A stretch of DNA of 64,000 bases, taken from the NCBI RefSeq assembly GCF_001632365.1, contig NW_024468514.1:105624-169623 (forward strand), written 5' to 3'. Position numbers and translations under genes: made by a program. Shown here in pieces: positions 46,446-58,083 of the stretch (position 1 is the first letter of the stretch; every line of letters starts with the position of its first letter). This DNA is from Laetiporus sulphureus 93-53. Taxonomy: Eukaryota; Basidiomycota; Agaricomycetes; Polyporales; Laetiporaceae. The notes beneath the pieces were generated by a model that saw only the letters and a list, made by a program, of their open reading frames with translations, ran no database searches and was not told where the DNA came from.

Positions 46446-46959
46446 GGAACGCGAGTGGCTCAATATTAACTGTGGCCAGCGCCAAGTGAAAGGCTGCACG
46501 ATGGAGAATAGGTTACTGTGTGCAGCAACGTTGGGCACCGTAAGCACCTCTGTGACTGCGCCGCATGGGGCGCTCAATAGTTGATAGTAGACTCTGCACT
46601 AACGTTTCGGTGTAACTCCGATATCACGATGACATACCACGCCTCATCTGATGCAAATTGTCCTGACAACTCAGCTACGGAATGTCGCTTCACGGTCTAG
46701 CGATATATAGTCCAGAGTTCACATAACATACAGAACAGACAACCAGAGGAGTGGGGTGCGTATACGAACCGACAATCATTACCTCGGGAATGAATGTAGC
46801 ATACCATGTCGTTCTCGACAACCTAGAAGACCAGTATACTGTCAAGGAGTAGTAGAGTAAGGTACGGCTATACGTAGGGTAAAGGACTGTGATACCCCTT
46901 CGCACAACGAGCGACCGATAATATTATCCAAGGGAAGAACATAGGATGCCGGTGACCGG
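46446..46959. other. Intergenic, 514 bp
   Basis: Phosphatase promoter and SCS7 3' flank. Nothing else is recognised. Confidence 0.55.
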
Positions 46960-48464
46960 TCACACCGTGAGGGCGGTATTGAAGACGTAATCCCATATTT
47001 TGCTCGTCACGCCGAAACCGAGTTCAAAGTTCTTGTAGTGATGGGCAAGGTGGTACTTCTTCATCTCCTTGACATACGCCGGCAGTCTGGTGTGGTGCAG
47101 CCTGTGAACGGATGATCAAACCTTTTCTAGTAGAAAAGAAAGTGGGGTGGCTTACGCATAGTGCATGCAATCGTACAACACATCTGCCGAGGCGGATGAG
47201 CGAAAGCGCAGACACGTAGGATGTAGTAGCTTACAGAAGGCGAAGGCGCCAGAAATAATCCCGTTTGCGGCCGCCGGCGGGAATAGAGCGTGTGCCAGCT
47301 GCGTCATAGGGAATTCCAGCACGGAGAACATCGCGGGCGGCATGACAAGCCTCAAACTGAACAAATACAGTCAAGAATAGTTTAGCACGATTAAAAAGCA
47401 CCTACCGGTCCATAGGGAGGTAGTGATGGACACCATGCATGAGGAAGTGCACTGTCAGTGCGGCAGGGTGATCCGGCAGGTAGAAATCGATGTGGAAGAG
47501 GAACCGGTGGAAGATATACTCCAAGATTGTCCACACGAAGTTACCGAATAAGAAGCACAATGTCGTCTTCATGAACGATGAGGCGGGGATGCCGACAGTC
47601 ATGAGCAGTTTGAGCGGTGCGGCAGGGCTGACCGAGAACAACGGAAGCGAGCCGTTGCCAAGGGTGAATTGAACCAGCGAGCGGGCGTACAGATAACCTG
47701 CGATTGGTAGCCAGAAGATAGGCACGACATACCACGCCGTTCGCGAGAAGACCTACGATCGAGTCACATGAATAACTCGGACAACGACGTCGCATGTAGA
47801 CCTTACCTCGAGGTAAGCAGGCCCAAAGAGCCGGGGCGACTCTGGCATATGGCGCGGTTGGTGCACCTGCTGCAGGTAGTATGACTTGGAAAAGCTGCCC
47901 TCCCACATCTGACGCAACAGCGGCTTGCGGAGGTCGAGAAACTGGTTCTTCTCATAGTCTGCTGCTAGGTCGGTATCATCCGGCTCAAAGTTCTCCGGGA
48001 CCCAATCTGAAGGGCGTCGGTCAGCATGTGGGTCTAAAATGGAACGATAGCCCAAGCAGTCTCGTCTGGTTGTTCGGTATCGTAGCCTGCGTGGTCACGC
48101 CAAATACGGCATCTGACATGCCATAAGAGAGACGAGTCCATGCGGAAGTAGATAATGGAACGGTCTCAGTAATCTCCGGGAACGCACCTTCGCTCACGAT
48201 CGTCTCGTTCAATCCAATGCGCCCGATAGCACATTCTTCCAACATGTCATATGCCGAATCCGAATGGTCGTGCTCAAGAGGATCTCTCATAATGGCCTCC
48301 ACGTCCTTCCCGGCATACTTGAGGATAAGGTCGTCCCCTCCCGGGTGGTCCGGCAGGAAATTCGTCACGTCGTAAACCTTGCCATTACGCGTGACCCAGC
48401 AGCTTGAAGGAGAGCTGTGTTCGGCGACGTCCTCGAGAGTGAAGATGCGGATCCGTTTAGACAT
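46960..48464 (-). CDS. SCS7: Sphingolipid fatty-acid 2-hydroxylase
   Basis: Endoplasmic-reticulum enzyme that adds the alpha-hydroxyl to the very-long-chain fatty acid of ceramides. The N-terminal cytochrome b5 domain has VAEHSSPSSCWVTRNGKVYDVTNFLPDHPGG with the haem His. The membrane part has helices around FFWLPIAGYLYA-like and LFGNFVWTILEYIFHRFLFHID text, then the iron-site histidine boxes HFLMHGVHHYLPMDR, LYDCMHYALHH and KYHLAHHYKNFELGFG. Start MSKRIRIF, ATG at 48462-48464; stop TGA at 46960-46962. Domain order and His boxes match yeast Scs7. It is head to head with SEC5 across about 520 bp. Confidence 0.92.
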
Positions 48465-48987
48465 GCTGGCGAGGAAGTGGGAGGACAAGTACAAAATGCA
48501 ATTGCTATATGTATTTTCTTATGAAACCCGATCTCACGCCAGCGGAACAGGCCTCGAGCATCGGCAGGCGATTCGAGAGCATCTCGCTCTGCATGGCCCT
48601 CGAAACGCATGTGTGATGTCGGACGATTCCAAAAATTCACTCAAGCGACAAGCATAGGTGACGGACGTGCACTTCACTCTCCTGACTGCAACTCTGAAGT
48701 TCAGTAGATCCCAACTTTCACAAGTCTCATGGGCGCCCGCAGCACCCGGTTCCAGGAAAGGCAATTTCGCCACATCAAGCTCAGCCTTCACGCGCACGTT
48801 CAACCACCACCGAGCCTCGGACGCCCAGAACTTGTCTTCTGACCTCCTCGACCTCTCTCTGCTGTTGCTAGACTTTGCTGGAATTGCGACCAAGAAAGGA
48901 GCATATTGCGAGACCTTCGTAACTGTACAACGTGCACGGGTCCTCTAAATCTGGAGCATTCAACTTGGGCCACTTGGAATCGAGCGT
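48465..48987. promoter_or_regulatory. Bidirectional promoter region SCS7/SEC5
   Basis: 523 bp between divergent ATGs; no gene recognised within it. Confidence 0.45.
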
Positions 48988-51900
48988 ATGGGCAGACTCA
49001 ACTTCGAAGTCGACGACGCTGAGCTATTGAAGGCATACGGAGTCTCTTCTCTTTCTCCACAGTTAGCTCACATCGGTTTGTCGGCGTTCACCGTCACTGA
49101 CGCACGATCGGTAGGAAGTGGGAAGAGATAGACCACGAGAAGGATGAATCTCTGGCTGGCTCTTTGACAGGCAGCGGGGATGGCGAGACCGACCCTCTTG
49201 GCTTGGGCGCCGTAGTCGAGTGCGTAGGACGGATCCTACGTAAGCAGGAGCATTCATAATTCTCTTATATGCTAGTTTACGGAATATGGACTTGGATACC
49301 AGTCAGTCATCCTCACTTTCATTGCAAACATTTCGTTCATATTGAGTGGGCGCAGAGGCGGCCATTTTGATATCGTCCAAGTCGTTCAACCCTAAGGCAT
49401 TCCTGTCTGCCGTACATCCTAACGCAACGTATCAAGACCTCGCATCAGGCATTACAAACCTGCGAGCTTCCATAGATTCACGTTCAGAGGCTGTGCGGGT
49501 ACTTGTGGAAGAGAACTTCGATAGATTCGTCGCCGTCAAGGCATCTACAGATGGTATATATGTCTGCATCTGCTTATATCTGCTCCTAAGACTAACGCGA
49601 GAGACATGTAGCATTGTATGCGGAAATGCAGGAAGGACTACTAACAGAACAAGCTGAGTTTGCTTCAAAGCCGCTGAAGGATCATATCAAACGTGCGCAG
49701 AAACCTCGTAAACATCGAGCTCGCAGGTCTGACCTACCTCTAGAGGCTGCTCAGAAGGCAGACCAAGTTTTCCTGCCCATCCTCGAGAATGCACTCAAGG
49801 CGCAGAAATTGCGAACCACCTTAGGCGTTTTCGATCGATCGAAGTTCTTTTTCAGCTTACCAGGCTCGCTGGTTGAATCTATTGAGGCGGTTCGTCAGCG
49901 TCTGACATTTGTGCAACTGATTTTAAATCCATGGTATACATCAGGGACGTTATGAAGCTGTGATGCGTGATTACAAGAAAGGCAAATTTTTACTTGAATC
50001 GCGGCCGGGACAGTTGCTACCCACAGGTTCTGCGAAAGATGGGCAGTCCCTTGCGAACGCGGAGACACAGCAGAAACGGATCTTGAACAAGGTTTGGGGT
50101 ACAGTGGAGAAGATCATGGGCGAGATGAGGAGTCAACTGCTTTCTAAGCTGCAAGAGCCTATCCGGAGCATCGAGGAGCAAGAGAAGACAATTGAGTAAG
50201 TATTGTTCTGCCGTTCTGTAGGTTTCGTTCTCAATGCATCGGCCTTCAGGATACTTCTCGAACTGAACCCTACAGATGACCCCGTTTGGACGTACTTCGA
50301 TGCGCAGCACAAATATATTCTCCAGCACATGCAAGAGACATATAATGCAGCCGTGGACGCTATCAGATGTGAGTCGTTTAGTATTTAAAATTGCAGTGCC
50401 TCATGGTATGCTTTTTCTTAGCGATCCATGAGAAATCTCAGCCTACATTGAAGGGTCCGGACGCCTTACCGGCCCTTCTATCTGTCCAGTTGCAAACATG
50501 TGTGGTAGCCATAGAGGCGAAGCAGGGAGACGTTGTCCTCGGTGAGTTGGGACAAACTCTTGTTCATACGAAGCTCAGTCTTGAACTCACGTGCATTCTC
50601 AACCATCCAGCGCAAGCAGGGGGGAATGATGTTTGGCAAGCCGTTCTCACGATGGTGAAGAATGTCTCGGAGGTGATGTTGTCATCGTTGCCGAACTTCT
50701 GGAGAATTGCAAAGGCGTTTTTGGAAGGCAAACTGAAGAAGGTGCGTGTGTGAAGCCCGTTCGGCGCGTGCTCTCTAATACAGCCGTAGAGCGCGGGCAG
50801 CACCTCGCGACGCAGTCCCACGCAGTGTCGAACCATGGCACTGGACATCGTCAAACTCTATATCTCACTTCTATCAGAGTTCTTCATGTTCTCTGATAGC
50901 ATTATGTCGTCCCCCCCGAATACTACGATTGACACGACCCCACCATTATTACCACGAAACTCTAACGCGCTGACAACCGGCCATCAACTCATGAAGATCA
51001 TCGGCGAAATTCAGGACAGCGTTAACGACATTAACGGCATGGAGATATCAAGTGAAGCCAGCTCTAGCCTCAAGGGCCTTCTAGAGAGCGCACGGTGGAA
51101 GTTCGAAGACATTCTGACACACGCATGGATCAGAGGTGCATATGGAGCCCGCGTTAACGCTCGCTTTTGGTTGAATGTTCCTTGACAGATGCCAATATCT
51201 TCTATTACCTCGAGGACTGGATAGGCTCTACAATTGATCCATACACGACGGTCTACCTATCGAAGCTGCGTGTTTTCCAGAGAGAAATGACGGCATGTGC
51301 GTTCAAGCTCGCCGGCGGAGCTGACCTTTCATCCTCAACCACGACAACCACGACAACCACTTCACGCTTGGCGAAGCGGAAGGCGATCGCGCCCGGTTTC
51401 ACGAACAAGATTACCAAGGCTTTCCTTGACTCCCTATTTGCCGTGCTTGATGGCCTTGTCTACCTCGCATCTGATGAGTCAGCGGCAGCGAACAACGCCC
51501 AACCTGCGATGGCCGATCTGACAGGACTGGCCAGGAATAACCCACTGGAACTTGTCAATATCCAGGACACAGTGAGCATTGTCATTTCAAACAGCTGCTT
51601 CTGATTCCAACGGCAAGTTGCAGAACAACCGGCTGCTCTTAGTGGTCTCGAACATAGATCACCTGAAGCGTTCGCTCATTCCGAGCATGGCCGGTGAATT
51701 GGGCAATACACTCGGTATATCGATAGAAGAAGATAAACGTGTAGAGTCTCTTCCGCTTCGATCTCAGCTGCCTTCTGACTGAGTTGACACGTTCTCAGAC
51801 CCTTATGGCTATCGTCCAGGAGTTGTACAACACTCTGTTCGAGAGCTATATCAAGCCAAAAGCCGGCGCCCTCATGGGCATGGTGAGAAACGGCGTCTTG

Positions 51901-52550
51901 GATCCTCAGATGGACTGGTATGAAACGCCGCAACCAAGAGGTATGTCATTGTCTCCGGCATTTTCGCACCTGTGTGATCCGAAATAACGCCTTCATAGAA
52001 ATTCGTCCATATGTATACGAGATCCTGATGTTCCTTGTGGGCGCGCACGCGCAAGTCAGCTCCGTGGCCGCGCCCCTTTTGGAGAGCACCCTAAATTCAC
52101 TTGTCGAAGACGTTGCCGAGGAAGCCCTGCGTTGTTTCCGACAAGTAAAGCGTTTCGGCATGGGCGGCATGCTTCGGGTGCGTGGACACTCTCTTGTACT
52201 GTGCCTGTCAATTATGCTCAACCATTGTCTCCCACACAACTTACTAATACCGCTCTCAGGCAACGTTAGAGATTGAATTTCTCCATCAAACACTCTCGCG
52301 CTACGTCACGCCGTCCGCTGACCAAACACTCTCCGATCTCTACACAAAGATCTCTCAGGCATATGCACGCCGGCCCGGAGACGAGAATTTGCAAGCCCAC
52401 CTTGATGGCGTCAAGAAGACGTTGGCGGATACCCGCCGGGCCACCGGAATCGAATTCTTGTGCTTCAGGCAGACGAAGGAGAAATCGAAAGACAAGAGTG
52501 TTTCTGGGGGCATGAAGAGCAAAGAAAAAGTCCGGGAGAAGGCTTCTTGA
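48988..52550 (+). CDS. SEC5: Exocyst subunit SEC5
   Basis: Component of the exocyst, which tethers secretory vesicles to the plasma membrane at hyphal tips. About 950 residues in a dozen or more exons. The N-terminus [24 protein letters not shown] and the next exon [15 protein letters not shown]...TDPLGLG are typical of fungal SEC5. Further exons give [115 protein letters not shown] and [18 protein letters not shown]. It is mostly helical, with a low-complexity Ser/Thr run. Stop TGA 52548-52550. Confidence 0.9.
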
Positions 52551-52746
52551 CTTGTGTCTTGGATTTGTTTTTTTTTGCTGTTGGATTGGGTTTAGAATGC
52601 TCATAGGCTACCTGCATGCATGTGCGGTTTTCGAAGCTGAAGGTAAACTTGCTAGTATTATTGTACATGATGAGCGGTGACAACCTGGCTGTAACATAAT
52701 GCACGTATGCAACATAATGATACAATTGACAGCATCCAGGGTACAA
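52551..52746. other. Short intergenic region
   Basis: 196 bp between convergent genes, including a T-rich run after the SEC5 stop (about 52565-52578). Confidence 0.5.
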
Positions 52747-54834
52747 TCAGGAAAACAGGTCGACAATGATGGTGATAATACCGAGGACTGAGGAGGCGGT
52801 GCATGAGATGATCAAGTACCCTGCTGAATACAGAAAGCCTACCAATCTCGACCACAATCAATGCGATGACAATTTGCTCTAAACGCTCTGCATGACGGCT
52901 GTTCACGGTTTCCTTGAGGAGTTGAAGCATATCTTGCAGAACCTGTAGTCGCGAAATCATCACGAGACATGGCAGATCGAATCAAATCGGAGACTGATCA
53001 TGACCCACCTCAACACGCGTGTTTAGGAGGTCGATACGCTGAGGGATTTCCAAATAATCGCGCGCTGCATCATAAAGAGGTTGCAAATCCGGGTAGGTCT
53101 ATGGGAGGTATTACGAAATCTTCCAATTGTGACAGAAATGCGCGTACCCAAAACACCTCCTGCAGAAACATATGCGTAGCGAAAGACGATGGTGAGTACA
53201 TTGTAGAAGTTTACTGTGGGCATGGGACGTACGGGGGAATCAAGCACTGATCCGACTGAGTTAATGTTGGACCTCAGCAAGAAAAGCTCTCCGATCTTCC
53301 GCATTATATCTGTGCGCGTAGAATAAGCGTTACAGCACGGCACGTGGTGTGCCGGAAGTGTCTACCTTTATGCGGCATGCCAATCTTCCCAGTGGCACTT
53401 ATAATTTCCGGAATACCTTTCGTCTCTTCGATCGTTGACGAAATGAGTTCTTCGAACTATCATTGACAAAAGGACCAATATATAGCCGCATTAATGCCGC
53501 ATGAGAGGATTGGGGCATAAATCTTGAGCTGAGAATGGCGTTCGTGGAAGAGACGTACTAGGGAGATCTTGACAGACTGCGAGAGTGCGTGCGATAAGGA
53601 AAGCTTTGTCCTGTTCAGGTTAGCCTGGAGCTATTCTCAGCACACCGACATTTAACGCACATGTAGCTGGATCCAACGCGTAAAGTGATAACATCGTTGT
53701 AGATGCTATATACGCATATCGGCGATCATGCGGGAAAAACATAACGATGGTAATTACCGGCTGTAATTAGCGTAGTAGTAATTGAGGTCTTCCATCTCGA
53801 CTTCCTGGGGTGCTGTCATAATGGGTCTCAGCGATGCGTCACAGCTATGGCAACAGTTGGGCTTACGGAGCTTGTCCACCTCAAAACGCTTGCTACGCAA
53901 ACGTCGTGATACAGATATTCATCATAATCATGGAGTCTATGACTCACATGGACGACAAGAATCGTTTTTCCTGCGCTTCAGTCATTCCCCATAACACCAC
54001 GGTTCCGTATTTGAACATGAAGATCTCGGCCTCCTTGGGCATCTCGTCAGTTAGGAATCTATTCCTTTTCATCTTCTTCGCCGTTTGTTCTCCGTCCGTC
54101 ACTTGCGTGCCATTGGCATCTGGAACCAATTCTGGCACACCAAGCAGATCGCCGGTCTGTCCGGTCTGCTCTAAGGTTTCAGACTGGCCCTCGAAGTGAA
54201 CCTGACGCTGTGTGCCTGAAGAGCTCTCTGAAGCTAGTGCATAAGAATAGGGAGTGTATATCACTTCGTCGATGACCCGGGGGTTGGTATGGTATGATGG
54301 ACGTCGAGCATTGAAGAACTTCATCAGCTCAGGAAACCGGTACGAACTGAATCTGGATGAGCTTCAACTCCAAACGGCGAACATTGTACGACTCACCTGG
54401 CAGTCGCGTATGCAGTAACGCGTGGTAGAGACTTGGCCTTCTTCTTTGTCAATCGTAGCGCATCTCTACGCGCTGTTCCAGCAGGTATCAAATTAATCTG
54501 GTTATAAACCTACCGTACGCATCGTGCACAGTGACCCAAGTGTCAGTAGGAGGAGGCACTTCTCAAAACAAATGACAACCAATCCCACCTCCGCTTCCTC
54601 AGGCTCCTCCTCATCATCACCCTCATCTTCCTCGCTCTCCTGTTCCTCCTCCTCCTCTGTCCTGGCCTTTGGTGGCCGTTTGAGTTCCACAGCCTTATTC
54701 TGGAGGACTGGTTCCACTTGGTCAGGGAGTACCTTGAGCTTTCCCGCAGCTTTTGTCGAGCGGTTCGCACCACGAGCCTTGGGCTGGGGAGCTGCGGGTG
54801 TAGGTATCTTCAGATTTGGCTGATTCGAAGACAT
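52747..54834 (-). CDS. DUF155-domain protein, RMD1/SIF2-like
   Basis: Gene of about ten exons coding roughly 500 residues. The start MSSNQPNLKIPTPAA (ATG at 54832-54834) leads to an acidic Glu-run segment. A later exon gives INLIPAGTARRDALRLTKKKAK, LPRVTAYATASSYRF and MKFFNARRPSYHTNPRVIDEVIY; then MPKEAEIFMFKYGTVVLWGMT, the DUF155 signature. The C-terminus has VLQDMLQLLKETVNSRHAERLEQIVIALIVVEI and a final hydrophobic exon (GYLIISCTASSVLGIITIIV). Such proteins sit in mitochondrial or endomembranes; yeast RMD1 is needed for sporulation. It is head to head with the DNAJC11-like gene. Confidence 0.8.
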
Positions 54835-55068
54835 TCGTGAGGGCACTGGCGACGTCGAGATATTGAACGATGAAAGAATGGGCTAATCCAAGTATGGGAA
54901 GCTTGACCGCGGATAATTAATCCCTTAAGCTTGTCGGTGAGAAAGGTATTTCCAGGTTTATTGTCTCCCGCCACACTGTCGCGTTGGGTCGTGCACAACT
55001 CATACTCTTTGCGCGTTTTCATCCGCAAGCGTTGTTGAGTGAGGCTGGAGACATAATCGCTCGCGCAC
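54835..55068. promoter_or_regulatory. Short bidirectional promoter region
   Basis: 234 bp separate the divergent ATGs of the RMD1-like and DNAJC11-like genes, both likely organelle-membrane proteins. Confidence 0.4.
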
Positions 55069-58000
55069 ATGTCGGGAATAGCGACGGACATTGCGAACAT
55101 TCCCGGGTCACCCGACGACCGAGAGTTTCTATAGTACGTTTGATTTGTACGAATGCCACTATTCGATGTCCTCACGCTTTTCCAGCACAGTTCTCAACCT
55201 TCCAAAGACAGCCTCCGAATATGAAATAAGAGAACGTTACCGGCAGCTGTCTGTCGTTTTTCACCCAGACAAGCAGTATGATGAACGCACCAAAGAAACA
55301 GCGACCAAGCGGTTCCTGGAGATTCAAAAGGCATATCAAGGTGAGTGGGATATGTGCCTACATGCATGCCGCACCAACAATGCTCTCTTTCAGTACTATC
55401 TGATCCGGCCAGCCGGTGAGTTTCGCCATCACAGTTTTACGAACGTTAGCCTAAGTACCATTTTACAGGCGTGCATATGATCTGCTAGGTTTGTTGTATG
55501 CCGGTGTGTTGGATTGTGCCGTACTGAATATGGGTCAGAGTAGGCGCAGAAGGGCTTAAGGCACTTTGTGACGAGAGTTTCCATAATGTGCCGCCAGATG
55601 AGGTATGTCTCGCCAAATGTCGTATGTATAGTCATGGTCAACACCCAGATACAGTTTGACTCTGCTTTGACTCGCACAAAGCGAGACATCGAGAGCAAAC
55701 GGCTGGAAGATCTCGTTCGGACAAAAGGCCGTGTCAATGCTGCTTTTGATGCGAGCGCGCTGTTCGAGAACAGAGAACAGTACATGGACGGGGGCGTTGT
55801 CGACTTCTTCGATCTACTTCAGGAAAGAATTGCAAATATGGGGCAAACTAGTTTCAGTGTGCGACACAGCGTTCAAGTAAGTGCTAGTTAAAACTCGTGC
55901 GGAGCTTCTCCTACTAATTGTTACATAAAGAAAGACATCAACGACAAGACAACCCTCATTCTGTCAGGCCGCGGGTCTTCTCGTGGGTCCCTCAGTAATG
56001 ATGACGCCTTGCCGGGATTCCGCAGCGGAATTATGGGTACTCTCCGCCATCAGTATTCTCCTCGCTTGAATTTCGAGGTCAGTATTGGAAACAGTGAGAT
56101 CTCAGTGAATCAATCTCATGAACAGCACTCCAGGCCACTATAAATCTGCTGCGTATCTCGGACCTGGATTTGAAAACGACATATCGCGATGACGACAACA
56201 CAGTTCATTGCGAAATTGGTTTGACCCGCGGTCTCTTCCAAGCGATGTCACAAGCGCGTTCTAAGGGCTCTGTGGTAATCCCTCCTCTTGCCATCGCTTA
56301 CTCACGACGCCTATTCCCCGATAAACCCACGGAAGGCTCGCTTATGTTCTCGACCAGTGGTGGAACGCCCGCACTCTCTGTAGCTGTATCTTCAGCACAC
56401 CTGTTTGATTACACAGCCGAAGCGTCCGTCCCACCTACTCTGTTGGGAACCACCATGCGACCACCATCCATGTCTGGACTGTTAGTCGGCAATAGCTTCT
56501 GGAACGTGCAGGCAAATCTATCCGGACTGCTGAGCGCTATAGGCGTCGAATGGGGCATAATTTGGGCGGAGATCGGCCTTCGTCTCAGAGTCGCGCTTCA
56601 GTTTGGACTTGTAGGGATTAATTGGTCCTTCGGCGGAGAATGGAGAAAAGGAGAGACCTCCATTGGCTCGAATATTGCTCTGGGTATCCAAGGCGTCATT
56701 TTAAGACTGGAGTGAGTATGACACATTTGGGCATGCAGAGCTGGTCAGTGACCATTTTTACAGCATGGCATACCTTGGACAACAGTTTTCTTTCCCGATA
56801 ACGCTCTCGCATGACCGTGACTTCAGCTTGGCACTCTGGACTACTGTGATGCCTTCCACAGCTCTTGTGGTTACATACTTCTTCGTTCTCAGGCCTCGGC
56901 GTCGCAGACAGCGAATACAGTCAGTCTTTTCCCGCCTTCCAAGCCTCGTTAATTGCTCATACTGTCACGTTCTCCTACAGGTTCTTCCGGGAAGCACGGC
57001 GGCAACTTCAGGAGGAAAAATCTGACGTCCTTCGTGAGACAAAGGAGACAATTCATCTTCTTGAAGATCTCGCTAAGCGTCACATGCAAGCGGAGGCATC
57101 TTGCAATGGCAAGATTCTACGTTCCTATACCTGAGCGTGGCACTCACAGCGGTGTGAATCGGTAGGTCTTGTCATCCAGTACGCCTCGTACGGTCCCTCG
57201 GAGGAGGACGAAGCCACGGAGGGCCTTAGACTGGACGTTACAGTGCCCCTCCAGGCCCTGGTGTACAAAAGTCAGTTGTACATCCCTGGGAGACGAAGCA
57301 AGGTCGGTACTCCTGTCCTCTTTTTCAATTTATTGTTATGGCAGACCCCAATATCGCGTTGTTCTCTCGCGGCGAATCGGAGCAGCTGCCTGTCTGCGCC
57401 GTTCTTCAGCTCGGCGGTGTTGACGCTCTGTCCACCTTCTATCTGCGCCTAGACCTTCTTCTGCTTCTCGGGGTTCATCCTCGGCGATAAATACGGCATG
57501 GTGTGCCTCTTTCATCCACCCATACTCTGTGTAGAGGTGGCTGTCAGATAGCCTCCGCCTTCTCACCTTCTGTGAAGGTATCGTCGCAGATGAGCCGTTT
57601 TGACGCTACTGACTGGTGAAAGCACTGTACCTCGATGCAGTCTCGCGACGAGCGAACGAATCAGCTCATATTTCATTGACATCGATCAGACAAATAGTTG
57701 CACGTGCACTTGTACATGCAGCTGCATGCTATGTTTCCATGGAAGAGTCATCGGTGCCCCTTTAAGGACGATCATCCCTAATTACTTTGTCGCGATGATT
57801 GTGCGGAGCCTTGTGCCTTTCTGATCTTACTTACGCACTATTCTATCTATGACAGGCTGGCCTACAAGGTTTCTACGACCCCGCACCAGGGGTTTCCAAG
57901 ACGCTTCGTATTCGTTATACATTCCGGGACGCATTGCATTATGCAGAGATTCCGGACTGGATGCCTGTGGTGCTTCCCTTGGAAGGTATGTCACTCGCTC

Positions 58001-58083
58001 TATTCGATCCCCACGTCATTCGAGTAATGGAAGACCAACTGACATTATGCATTCGTCGGATATCGGTGATCCCTCAACCCTGA
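55069..58083 (+). CDS. J-domain protein, DNAJC11-like
   Basis: Hsp70 co-chaperone similar to DNAJC11, a MICOS-associated protein of mitochondrial membranes. MSGIATDIANIPGSPDDREFLY is spliced to TVLNLPKTASEYEIRERYRQLSVVFHPDKQ, an intact J domain with HPD. It continues with KETATKRFLEIQKAYQ, KRDIESKRLEDLVRTKG, VDFFDLLQERI, a beta-rich middle (TLILSGRGSSRGS...), LGIQGVILRLE, a hydrophobic helix (ALVVTYFFVLRP), FFREARRQLQEEKSDVLRETKETIHLLEDLA, IQYASYGPSEEDEATEGLRLDVTVPLQALVYKSQLYIPGRRSK and GLQGFYDPAPG, PDWMPVVLPLEG. The intron at 57303-57855 is about ten times the usual length. The frame stays open to TGA 58081-58083; an alternative splice at 57975 is possible. Confidence 0.87.
57303..57855. other. 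Unusually long intron with antisense coding-like remnant
   Basis: Splice borders GGTCGGTACT...TATGACAG fit phase 0 and join RSK to AGLQGFYD. Within it, minus-strand text around 57365-57510 reads MNPEKQKKV, a stop, then SVNTAELKNGADRQLLRFAA and AREQRD: protein-like codon pattern broken by an in-frame TAG. No family is identified. Confidence 0.5.
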
